DNA of 64,000 bases from assembly GCF_007751715.1 (NCBI RefSeq), contig NZ_CP036292.1:6331339-6395338 (forward strand). The letters are read 5' to 3'. Source of the DNA: Rosistilla oblonga (GTDB lineage Bacteria > Planctomycetota > Planctomycetia > Pirellulales > Pirellulaceae). A program made the position numbers and the translations under genes. The notes beneath the pieces were generated by a model. That model worked only from the letters and a program-made list of their open reading frames with translations. It was not told where the DNA came from and did no database searches. Shown one piece after another: positions 35,801 through 47,800 of this stretch; the stretch's first letter is position 1, and the number at the start of each line of letters is the position of its first letter.

Positions 35801-38800
35801 TGGCGTCGACCAGGTTGGCCGCCAGAGCGGCGGGAGTTGTCTTGGCACCGAAGTCCCCATCGGGATCAAACGCGATGCGGATATGGTCTTCGTTGAACAT
35901 GCCGTCCGAATCGACTTCGAACGTGACGCGTTCCAAACCGTTGTCGATAACCAACAACCGACCTTCGAACGACGCGGGGATTTCCGCGTTCGCAGTGCTG
36001 ACCTTGATCGTTGGTCCGGCGGGGTTTTCCGCGGTGATCGTGAACAGAGCAGGTTCGGTTGGATGAGCGGCATCGTCGGTCAACACGACTAGCGAGCTAT
36101 CGTCGCCGTCGGCAGCACGTTGCGGCTGGCCATCGGCATCGGCGTCGACCAACTGACCCAAGATCGGACCGTCGGGGACCAACAAGTGGCGAGCCCCGTC
36201 GTATTCACGCGACGTTGGGTAGCGTCCTGGAACGTCGTCGACTGGATCGGGAGCGTCGCCGTAATCGAACTGAGCTCCCGACAACAAGATCGTAAACGTA
36301 ACGGTGTCGTCCAACTGGTTGCTCTTCAACGGATTGCCCACGTTGTCGGCAACCGCACGCAAGTAGTAGTTCGGGATCGACTGGTCGACCGTCGTGGCAC
36401 CTTCCAGGAAGATCGTGTTGTCGCCTCGCACGCTTGCACTCAGCGATGGAACACGCGAACTGTTGATCGCTTCGATGATCGCATCGCGAACTTCGATATC
36501 CGAAACGGTGCCCGAGCGGACGACGGAGATCGGAACCGCACCGCCCGGTGTACCGCTGACCTCGACCGAATTGGTGTTGGCAACATCGATCGTTGTTTGC
36601 GAGGTCGCACCATCCATCGTGATCTGGCTGCCGTTGACTGTCGTGGCAATTCCCAGGATCGAATTACGGATCGCTGCAGCCAAGCTGACTGCGACGTCGT
36701 CGGACGTTCCGGTGGAACTGAAGATCACCGCTTGGTTGCCCGCGCGAACTCCGCCGCCACCAACGCTCCGTTCGAATTCGAACGTCACGGTTTGGACACC
36801 GTCGGAGATCGTGACAAACTCGCCATCGCTGACCGTGCCGCGACGGCTGGTCAACGGTGTGCTCGCCGGGATCACCAACTGCGATTCCTCGACGCCATCG
36901 AGTTCGACCGAACCGCCAACGCTGGTTCGCGATGTGATTCCCAAGCCCGATGCGTTGATCGCCGCTTGGATGCTCGCAGCGATCTGCGTTGCCGAGTCGC
37001 CCAACGTGTAAGGGATTGCCACGGAGTTCGGATTGTTCAACCGGGTCGGCGTGTTGAGATCGAACTCGAAGACAACGGTCTGGCCGTTGTTGGTGAGCGT
37101 AAAGGTCGCTCCATCGGGAATCGAAACACCGCCGGCAGGTTGCACGCTCAAGACCAACGGCCCGGCGATCGTCAACGTCGAGTTGGTGGTCACGCCAGGT
37201 TGCCCCGACGCTTGCAGTGGCGAACCGTCGATGATTTCCATCACCAAGCCAGCTTGGCCACCGATCGAGATCAGCCCGCCATCGATTGCCGTTGGCGACA
37301 ACCCCAGCCCGGTTTGGGCGGCGATTGCAGCGACGGTATCTTGAGCGATGCGTTCGTTCGAATCGGTCAGTTCAACAGGGATCAATTCGACCGAGGAATC
37401 GGGCAAACCATCGCCGTCGGCGTCGACATCGATCGCCACGTCAGCCAGCGGTCCGTCGGTCAAGATCGGCAGACCGGTGTTCGGATCCAAAGGATAGGTG
37501 AGCACGCGATTGGATTCGATTTGAATCGCGATCGGCACGCGGTTGGTGACTCCATCGCCACCGATCTCGCCATTGTCGTCGGCGTAGATCAAGGTGCGGA
37601 TATCTTCGAACCCGTCGCCGTTGATGTCGCGTGGGAACCGCACATCGAGGATGCCATCGCCGTCGAAATCGGCTTCGTAGGCAACCGCCGAGCGTGCAGG
37701 GTAGAACAACGGTCGATCGACATCGCCATCTTCGTTCGAATCGATAGCGATCGTGACCGCGGCAAACGTCGATCCGTTTGGCCCAGGCAACATGATCTGC
37801 AACGCTTCGTTGACGCCGTTTCCATCGACGTCCAGGAATTGCCGGACGTCTTCGAATCCGTCTTGATCGAAGTCGGCGGGGAACCGCAGATCCAATTCCA
37901 GGTCGTTGTCGAAATCAGCCTCGAACGGCGTGATCATCAACGCTGGCATATCGATCTGAACATCCAACACGCCATCGAGATTGCTGTCGAACGTGAAGGT
38001 GAAATCGGGAACCAAGTTGCCCAAAACATCTTGCTGCGAAACGCCATCGACATCGATTTCGACGCGTTCGATCACGCCATCGGAATTGCTGTCGACAAAG
38101 GTGTAGACGTCGACAACGCCATCGGAATTTAGATCCGTTGGAACCGTGAAGTCGGCCAAACCGTCGCCGTCGAGGTCGTGCGAGACAACCGCACCAACGA
38201 TCAGGCTCGACGTTGGAACGTATTGGAATTCAACCGTGCTGCCGCCGTTAGCCGCGTCGCCACTCGAGAGCGAGAAGCCATCGCCATCTTGCAGCGGACG
38301 AGCGTATCCGACCGACGAAACACCGCTGCCGGTGGTCGTCACGCTGGCACCTTCGGAGAGTCCTAGGAAGATGATCCGATTGCTTACGACTTCAGGCTGT
38401 GCCGCCAAGTCGGAGACGGAGATCGCTTGAGCGATCGCGTCGGCCAATTGACGGGTGGAGGTGAACGTCGTGATATCGATCGCGACATTGTTGCCCGACG
38501 TGTTGCCGTCGGTATCGAGTTCGAACGTGACGCTCAAACCACCGTCGTTGATCGTAAACGTCTGACCATCGGCGACGCCACCGATGCCGAAGCCCAATTC
38601 GGAGATCGACAGGGCGATGCTGCCCACGGGCTGGCCGATCGCGCTGAATCCGGTATCGACAACGGTCCCCGATTGAGCCGCGAGGAACAACGTTCCAGGA
38701 TCGATCGATGGATCCGAAGACGAGATCTCAACCGCAGCGATCGAGAACAAGCGACTGCGGATTGCAGCGGTGATGCCATTGGCAATCTGTTGCTGATTGG

Positions 38801-41800
38801 TCGTGCTGGCGAAGGTCATCGCCACGTTGCCGTCGGCTACCGAACCATCGGTGTCGACTTCGAAGACAAAGCTGTCGCTGCCCGAGGTGATCCGCATCAG
38901 ATCGCCATCGTAAACGATCGTGTTGGCGGGCACTTGGACTTGCAGATTGCCATCGACCATCGTGCTGCTGAGTCGCGAGACAGGAGCCGATGTGACCGTC
39001 GCGGTCCGTGCTGGCTTTGGAACCAACGTGATCAGACCACCAACCGGCGCGGCGGCCGTCTGGAATGGGAACTGATTGCTATTGATGCTGTTGATGCCGG
39101 TTTGGATATCCTCGGCAACCAACGTTGGGTTGGCGGGATTGCGGATCGGAATCTGAAGATGATTCGTCGCGACCGCTGCCGTTCCAGCAAAATCCAACTC
39201 GAAGGTAAACGTCTGCGTTCCCGAGGTGATCACGATCAGATCGCCGTCGGCAACCTGTCGCACAGGATCGACTTGGATCTGCGAATTGACTGCCGAATTG
39301 GTGACTTCGATCGCGGGAACCGTCGGCTCGTAGCTGACCGATACCGTTTCGCCCTGCTTCGGCGTCAACAGGATCAAACCATTGCCAGCGTTGGCGACGG
39401 CATCCAGTGGGAAACGTGTTCGGTCGACCAAGACCTCGTTCAACGAATTCACGATATCCGCTTGTGTGTCGGTCAACACAAACGGAACGGGAACGTTTCC
39501 TGCGAGCGTGGTTCCGTCGCGGTCGAACTCAAACGTTGTGACCGTCAAACCATCGGGCGAAGTGATACGGATCCGATCGCCATCGCGAACGCCACCCGCT
39601 CCGCCGCCTGCCAGCGGAATTTGCAGGTTGATGTCGGTCGGCAACTGCAACTGGTATCCCGTCTCGTATTCGAACGTGACGGTTCCACCTTGCGTATCGG
39701 TGACGACAAACTGCGATCCATCGACAGCTTGGGTTCCCGGAGGTGCCAGCAACACAAAGCGATCGCGATTGTTGATGCCAATCTGGTAGACCGCATCGGG
39801 CAACCAAGCACCAGCCAACGGATTCAGGATCACGGTTTCGGTTGTCGCGTCGTAACGGAAGGTGTAATCGACGCCCTCCTCCAACAGTTTGCCGTTTTCG
39901 AACAGCGTGACCACGGCACCTGGTTTGCGGAGATCTTCCAGAGCGGAGTTGATCACCGTGTTGTTGTCGATATTCGATCCGACAAACGGATCCGATGGAT
40001 CGGCAACGTCTTGCAGACGGATGCGGAACTCCGACGGCGGCGGCGACTGCAGATCGACTCGGGTCAGGTTCCGATCGGTATCGGTTCCCGCACCATCGTT
40101 GTCAAACGGCAGGATCAGCGTCGCACCGGGACCAACAAAGTCGGCGCGATCGACAGCACCGCGATCGACAAACACGTTACCACCGATACCCGGCGGGGTC
40201 GCGACCGACGGATCGTCGACTCGCAACAGACCAAACACATCGCGGTTTGGTGCCAACACAGGGCTTGGCGAGATTCCCAACGCGTTCTTCAACGATGCGA
40301 ACTGATCGCGTTCGAGCAGCGATTCGATCGACGAATCGATCGCGTACGAACCTGGATTCGGGATAAAGTTATCCCCTTCAGGGTTGTTGACGATCTGCTG
40401 GCCGCCAGGAATCACGTCGTTGAAATCGTCGAACACGTTCCCTGGATTGACGTTCGATGCCGAACCTCGCACGCCTTGGAAGATGTTGTTACCAACGATC
40501 ACTTCGTCCTTGCGAGCAGGATTTGGGCCCAACACGCTAGTCGTTTCATCGACGACACCGTTGCGGGTGTTCATGATGATGTTGTTCAAAATCGTGGGGC
40601 TTGCACCACGCACCATGATCGCCGATTCGGGAAGGAATCGGTTTTGATTGGTGCTCAACGATTCGCCAGTCAACGGCGTGCCGTTAACCGAAATCGTGGC
40701 GGCGTTGCTGATCACGACAAACTGCTCGGTGGTACCATCGCCGGTGCTACCGGTGCTGTTCAAGCGATCGTGTCCAAAACCGTTCTGCGAATCGATCGCG
40801 GTTCCCAAAGCATGGTGGAACCGCAACAGGATCTCGTTGATTCCGGGATCGTCGCCCGAGATACCGCCCAGAGCAACCGCTTCGACGCGTGAGACGGGAC
40901 CGTTGAGTCCGCCTGGGCCGTTGCCATTTTCGTGGTTTGGCAGCGTGTTACCGGCGGAGTTATTGATCGTTGTCGCCAAGTTGCGAGCTTGGTCCCAAGG
41001 ACGATCGTTTGCGGGAACCGTAAACGTGTTGGTGTTACCCGCGACGTCGGTGATTTGGACCGTGTCGCCAGCGTTCAGGTCGGCCAGAGCCAAGATGAAC
41101 TCGCGTGGAGCCGAGACGTTGATATCGATCTCATAATCGCCTTGTCCGTTTCCATCAACACGTCCGGCCAAGCTCAACGGGTCGTAGCTCTCGTTGCCCG
41201 CCGCACTGACGGCAACGTAATAGGTTCCCTTGTAGGTCGCGGTGAAGTCGAGATACGGATCGTTGCTCGCCGCTTCGCCAGGAGCTTGTCCGGATTCGTT
41301 GAAGTCGGCTTGAATCGCCAACCCCGATCCGAGGCTCGCCGGACGTCCTGCACTGTCGAACAGACGCAGCACGGTGTCGACTGGGTTGATGATCGAGCTC
41401 GCTCCAAACGAATCGACATCGACTTGAACGCGATCGCCCGCGTCGAGTTCGATTCGGTAGATATCGACATCTTGCAAGGCACCCAACGATGGCGAATCGC
41501 CGATCGCGCCGGTGGTGCTAAACGACAGCGGCGTCACTGCCGAACCCTGATGCGTGACCACGGCTCCCGCGATCGTGTCGTTGGGTTCGTCGACTCCCGA
41601 GCCTACCGAATCCGTCAGATTCCCATCGGCACCATAGATCGTATTGTTAACGATCCGCACAAACGGCTGAGGAGCTTCTGCAAGGGTCAATTCGCGAGCT
41701 GTCAACCAGCGGCGTGCTTGAATCGGTTGGATAACAACGTTGGTTACGCCTTCCAGATAAAGAGCTGGATTGACGAAGCCCATCTCTCCGGCACCGTTGC

Positions 41801-44800
41801 CGGTGTTCGAAGTGATGCTGTCTTCCAGCACGCTTGGGCCGATCGTCGGCGTGACCAAACTGACCAGATTGTTGGTTACCAACACGCTGCCCAAGATCGC
41901 ATCGTACATCGCCGCGACGACTTCGTGTTCGGTATAGCCGAAGCTGCGGTTTGGTGCTGTCCCCTGCGGATTGTAGGTCGTCCCACCGGCATCCTTACGG
42001 ATGTAGATCGGTACCGCACCGGCGGAAACGCCATCGCCACCACGCACGCCGCTACCACCGTCGCCGGTGACGTCGCCACTGATGTCTTCAAATTCGAACA
42101 GCACCGAGATGCCGGCTGCCCAAATGGTCATCTGATCGCCATCGGAGATCGCATCGCCAAAGTGAACCTCGGGAACTCGCGGTGTATTGGTCGCCGCGGT
42201 CGCTTCGGTCGTATCCTCAGCCAATCCAAAGTTGCCGTTGGTATTGATGATCCAAGTCGGCGTTGTCCCTTCGACAGTGATCCCAGAAACGCCAGATTGA
42301 TCGATGACGTTGTTGACAACCACGGCACCGGGAACCAAGCCCCCTTCGACCGAGTTGTTCAGAGCGCGAAGGTTGCGAACCGCCCCGCCGTAGCTGCGTC
42401 CCAGATTCGGCTGGCCAAGATCGCCGTGAGGCGTTCCGCTGCCGAAACCGGTGGGCGAGCCATCGGCGCGGAAGTCTTCAGGATCCTGTTCGCGGTCGGC
42501 ACCTTCGATCCAAACACCGTAGACCTGCGAATCGCTGATCACGTTGCTGTGGATCAACAATTGGCCCTGCTGGCGTTTGGCGTTTGTGTCGCCAGTGCCC
42601 AAGTGAACGATCGCTGGCAAGGTTACGCGGCCGTCGACGGCGATCAGGTTCGGGTTCCCAGCATCTTCGCTGGAGATCGAACGGGCGCGGATGAAGACTG
42701 CCGAATCGTTGGCGTCGACAGGGCTGAGGCTGTCCGCCACATCGGCGACAACGACCTTCACGGTGTAGACGCGAGAAGCGACCAAGCCGCCGATCGTTGC
42801 TGTCAACGGACGCGAGATTCCGTCGAAGCCGGTCTCGGTCAAGAACTTGCCAGCCATGTTCGGATCGTTGTTGACGACTTCCGCTTCGGGCAGGTTACCC
42901 GCTCCCACAGCATCCAGTCCATTGATAGGCACTGGTACCGTCACAGGAATCGAATTCAGCGGATCGCTGTCATCCATGTACGAAAGGAAGACAGCCGCAA
43001 CATCGGGGTTGGCTCCGTTTTCGAAGAACTCTTCCGATGCAAAACCAAGCTCCAGGAACAGGCTCTTGAGCCCGCTGACATCATCGAAGCTGAACTGGAA
43101 TTCCAGCGAAGTCGAATCGACCGTGGTGCTACCGGCCGGCAGGACTCCCGGGGTATTGTCGACGTCGTTGTCACCAAAGCCCGACGCCGAAGCAGTCGTG
43201 TTGTCGCTGAGGTTGAAACCGGTCACGGTCGACAGGTCGCCGTTGGTCAAGACAACGCCTTGATCCATTCCCAGCACCTGCGATCCACCGGTGAAGCTGC
43301 CAGCGTTGCCGTTCAAGAGTGCCGAACCCGATACCAGAGTCAGCCCATCGCCCAACAATTGGCTAGCCAATGCGTCGGGATCGGTGCTTGCGGTAACCGA
43401 CAGCGATTCGTCGGCAAGCTCTGCAAAGTCGCCGCGGACGCTGCCGAAGAGGTTGATCCGCGCGTCGCCTTGCGTGCTACCCTGAGTGATTCCACCGCTG
43501 GAAGCCGCACTGAAGCTGGCTTTCGCTGCAACCGCAGGACTGTTGATCGCAGCGATCATCGCCCCGGCAACCGTGCTGGCCGAATCGGTCGGCTGGAACG
43601 GAATCTGCACGCGGCCCAGCGTGACGCCGCCGGTCGAATTGAATTCGAATTCTTGTGTGATGAAGCCGTCGCTGAGTTCAAAGAAATCGCCGTCGGCCAA
43701 CTGATAACCGGCGGGAGCGATCACGGTGATCGATTCCGACTGGCGATCGTTGGTGTCGAAGACCTCGCGGACGTTCAGCGAAGTCCCCACGGTGTCGGCG
43801 TAATCGGTTCCAGGTCGGACCTCCAACTGATAAGCACCCGAGGTGAATGTCCCCGGCGTACCTTGTTGAACGAAGTCGACGTTGGAGGCGGTCACGAACG
43901 AAGAACCGGTGACAAGTTCACCGTGCTCTGCGAAGCCAACGATAAAGTCGTCGACGTACAGACCTTCGCCCGTCGAACCGCCCGGCGTGTTGTATTGGAA
44001 TTCAACCGTCACGCCCGAATCGCCAGCGAAATCGGCCAGCGAAATTCTCGCTTGACGCCAGATATTGTCGTTTGTCAAAACGCTACCGCTGAACGCCGTA
44101 TCGCTCGACGCAACCGTTTGTCCCACGGGATCATCATTGCTGGTGATTCGCACCGAGACCAGATCGCCGGGATCGGTATCCAAGGCGTAGTTGAAATACA
44201 GGAACGGTTGATCGCCGGCGGTGTATCCCGACAGATCAAACTGGTTCGCCGAAAGAGTCCCGCTGCCAGCAGCTGGATTGAAATGCAGACTCTCGTTCAA
44301 AACCGAACCGCCCAACGCACCAACAGCATGTCCTTCGACCGACACATGCAGGGTATAGTTGCCGTTTTCGATCAACGTATCCGGAGCGGTATAGGTTCCG
44401 GTGGTCGCGTTAAACGTCGAACCGTCTTCGACCACGGCGACCACGTAGGTTCCAGGAGCCAACGTCGTGTCGATCATCGGATCGGCAAAACCGCCAAACG
44501 AACTGCTGCCGGTGTCGAAACCGTTGTCGACACTGACGGCCACGGGAGTCGTGAGATTGGCATCGACGCCGGTGATCGCAAACAACTCCAACGTGAAGTC
44601 GTCCGACCCCAACGTGTTGAGGAAGTCGAATCCGTTATCGATGTCGAGGATCACGCGGTTGCCAGCACCGGCATTGGTGTCCGGAACCGTGAAACGGAAG
44701 AAGTCGACGCTGTCATCCAAAACACCTCGAATCGAAGTGTGCGGAATCGTGGTCGATGTGTTGATGTCGACAAAGTCTTGGGTGATATCGCTGTTGAAGT

Positions 44801-47800
44801 TCAATCCCCAGTTGGCCGCAGAATCGATGCTGTCGGCCGAGAACAACGTGTCGTTCGATTCGACCTCGGGCTGTTCAGCCAACAGAGGGTCGATCCCGAT
44901 GCGTTCCCCATCAAACGTCGAATACAGGCCGTGCCCGACTTCGGTCGCTCGATTGGTCGTGACTTGCCATCCGGCAGGCAGCGTCGATTGATCGATGAAC
45001 TGCAGAACAGCAGGTGGGTTATTGGTGTTTGGATCGATCGCTTCGATATGATCGTCGACCAACCGCTTGATCGATGCGATCGGTTCGCGGCGGAGCAGCG
45101 GATCGGTTGTCAGAATCGAAGGCACTCGGCTCGATTCGGTTACCGCGACAAAATACGAACCCTCTGGCAATTCGACCGATCCGATAAACGGATCGCCCGC
45201 GCCAACGCTACCGCGATCGAAGTCCAAGGCGGGATCGCTGTTCAGCGAATCGCTGCGGTCTTCGGCAATATTGCTGTCCGCACCGGTGTAGACCAGTCGC
45301 GGCGGCAGGCTGCCCGATTGCCCATCGGCGTCGTAATAGACCCACAGCGTGGTGTCTGGACGTCCCAGATCGTCGGCGTAATCGACGTCGAAGACGGTTG
45401 GGAAATGGGATCCCGAACTGCCGTCGGTGCTGATGATGTCGAACTGATAGAAGTCGATATCGGTCAGATTCGACAGTTCGCCACCAACGCTCAAGACGGT
45501 CAAATCGCTGTTCAACAGGTTGCCGACATACTGAGCCCGATCTTCGGAAGACGCGGCGTTGGTGAAGATGTTGTCGTTGCTGATCGACGAACCAGGACCT
45601 TCATCCTCCTGCGCCTCACCCAACAATGGGCTGTGGTACGGCAAGCCCTTGGCGTGGATACCGTGCTTGGCATAACGGATATCGGCGTACCGAACCGTCG
45701 AACCCGAGAACTCCTGTTCCTCTTGCATCCGGATCTGGAATTCGTATTTGCCAGTCGTGATACCGCCGGCGAAATCGTTTGGATCGACCGATGCCGATCG
45801 AATTCGGACGTAATAGGTATCGCGGGCACCGCGGACACCCGGCAGCGAGATGCGGAATCCAGCGTCGCGCGGATTCGTCGTGCCGTATTCATCCAGCAGA
45901 CCAAACTCGTTGAAGTTGTTGAGCTCTTCGGCTCCCTTCTGCAACGTTCCCAGTTGCTCGTCACGCAAGCCAAAGTTCTCGAACAGTTCGTCGGTGCTAT
46001 TGGTGCTTCGCGCCAACAGCTGGCCTTCGGAATCGAGCACTTCGACGACGGTGTCCAGGTTGAAGCTGGTGCGGTCGATATCGAGCCAGACTTCGGTACC
46101 GGCAACAGCGCTAAACGCATAGACGTCGATGTCGTTTTCGGTCAAGAAACCGGAGACTTCAAAGCCCAATCGCAGCGTGTCGTCGGAGTCGTATTGGCTG
46201 GCGGCCAAGTCACCGATCACTTCGGGGTTAACCGTATCGGCGTTCAGACCAGGCGCTGGCGCGTCGTGCGCTTCGCGTTCGAGCACGACCTCGACGTTGC
46301 GGTCGTTGGAGAATTCATCCAGGTAGATACCGCGCCAATCGTTTGGCTCTGGACGCGTTGCCCATAGATCGTTGTTGGTATCGGTATGCGGAGTCCCATC
46401 GGGCTTCAACGAAGCACCGACGGTATCGTCGGACAACGCCGTCAAAACAACGGGCGATCCGGGAAGACCGATAATCTGCAACGTACCACCGACGCGATCG
46501 TCGATGTCGCCAAGAGTTCCCGTTGCGGTCAGACCGGTTCCATAAAACGGATCGGCCGAACTGCCCGAGCCGATGTCTTTGCCTTGGCTGGTCGTCTCGG
46601 AGCCGGCGAATTTCACGACCAAGCTCTCGTCGGGACGGCTCTGCAATCGCAGACCGCTACTGCCGTGCAGGTTCCCCGTGATGAACTGCTGGTAAGGGAC
46701 GTGCACGATGTCGGTGTCATCCCAGATGCTGCGCGTCGTTAGGATCACAGCGGATACCGCTAGCTCGCCAGCGGACAAAGGATCGCCTGCGACCGTGGTA
46801 TTGACCGTGATCACATTGTCGGGCGTTCGAACATCGTCGACCCCAGGAACCCGGTCGCCGACGACGTTGCCAACCGTGTATTGGCTCGTCTCGCTGGTGA
46901 ACTCGCGTCCGCCGACGAAGATCGTGTCGCGTCCGCGAATTTCCAGACCGTTGAGCCCGTTATTGTCCATCCGGTTGCGGCGCACCAAGGGGCCGTAGTT
47001 GTCGTCGAGATCATCGATCCGCGCGATCGGGCCGGTATCGCGGCCGATGTCGACGATGTATTCGTCGGTCATCGAATTACCGTCGATGTTGATCGTGCTA
47101 CCGACGTTGTTGATGAACGTATTTCCAACGATCACCGGTTGGGCACCGCGAACGAAGATCGTTGTTCCGCTGAGCGCCCGGAACGATTCGCCAGCATCGG
47201 CCGATGGCGCGTCGCGAAGATCGATCGCAACGTTGTCCAAACGTCCCAAGCGGTCGCGAGGCCCTTGGCCGCCCAAGCCCTCGTGATTGTCTTCGAACGA
47301 GGTGTTGGTGATCCGCGCCGTCGCTTGCTGCAGCTCGACAGCACTGAACGCACGGAATGTACCTTCGATGCGTGTCAGACCACCGCCAAACGCGACGATC
47401 GAATTGTCGAGGCTCAGATGCGCCCCGGGAGCAAAATACAAACCGCCCCAATCGCCAGCCTCTGGAGGCAGCGGATTGACGCCATCGATCAAGCCACCGT
47501 TTTCGGTATCGAACTCACCGCCAGCACCGTAGCGATCGTCAAGGATACTGGTGAAGATGATCTCTTGACCATCGAGACCTTCGGCCAGCAACTGCGTTCC
47601 GAATTCAAATTCGATCCGCGAACCCTGGACCTTGATCACGCTGCCTGGATCGATCTTCAACGACGCATCCGGACGCGCCAAGCGAACCTCGGTGCTCGTC
47701 ACGTCCAACTTGATCGGAACGGTGTTCAAACGGTCGCCGCCATCGATGAAGTCGGGATCGTTGGCGTCGAGAATCGCAACCAGATCGTACCCGGTTCCGG

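Noticed and set aside
40932-46367. 1811-codon open frame on the plus strand
   Set aside because: It is in exact codon register opposite giant-3, with Arg/Ile/Asp/Val-rich composition typical of reverse-complemented codons and no recognisable domain. It is a shadow.
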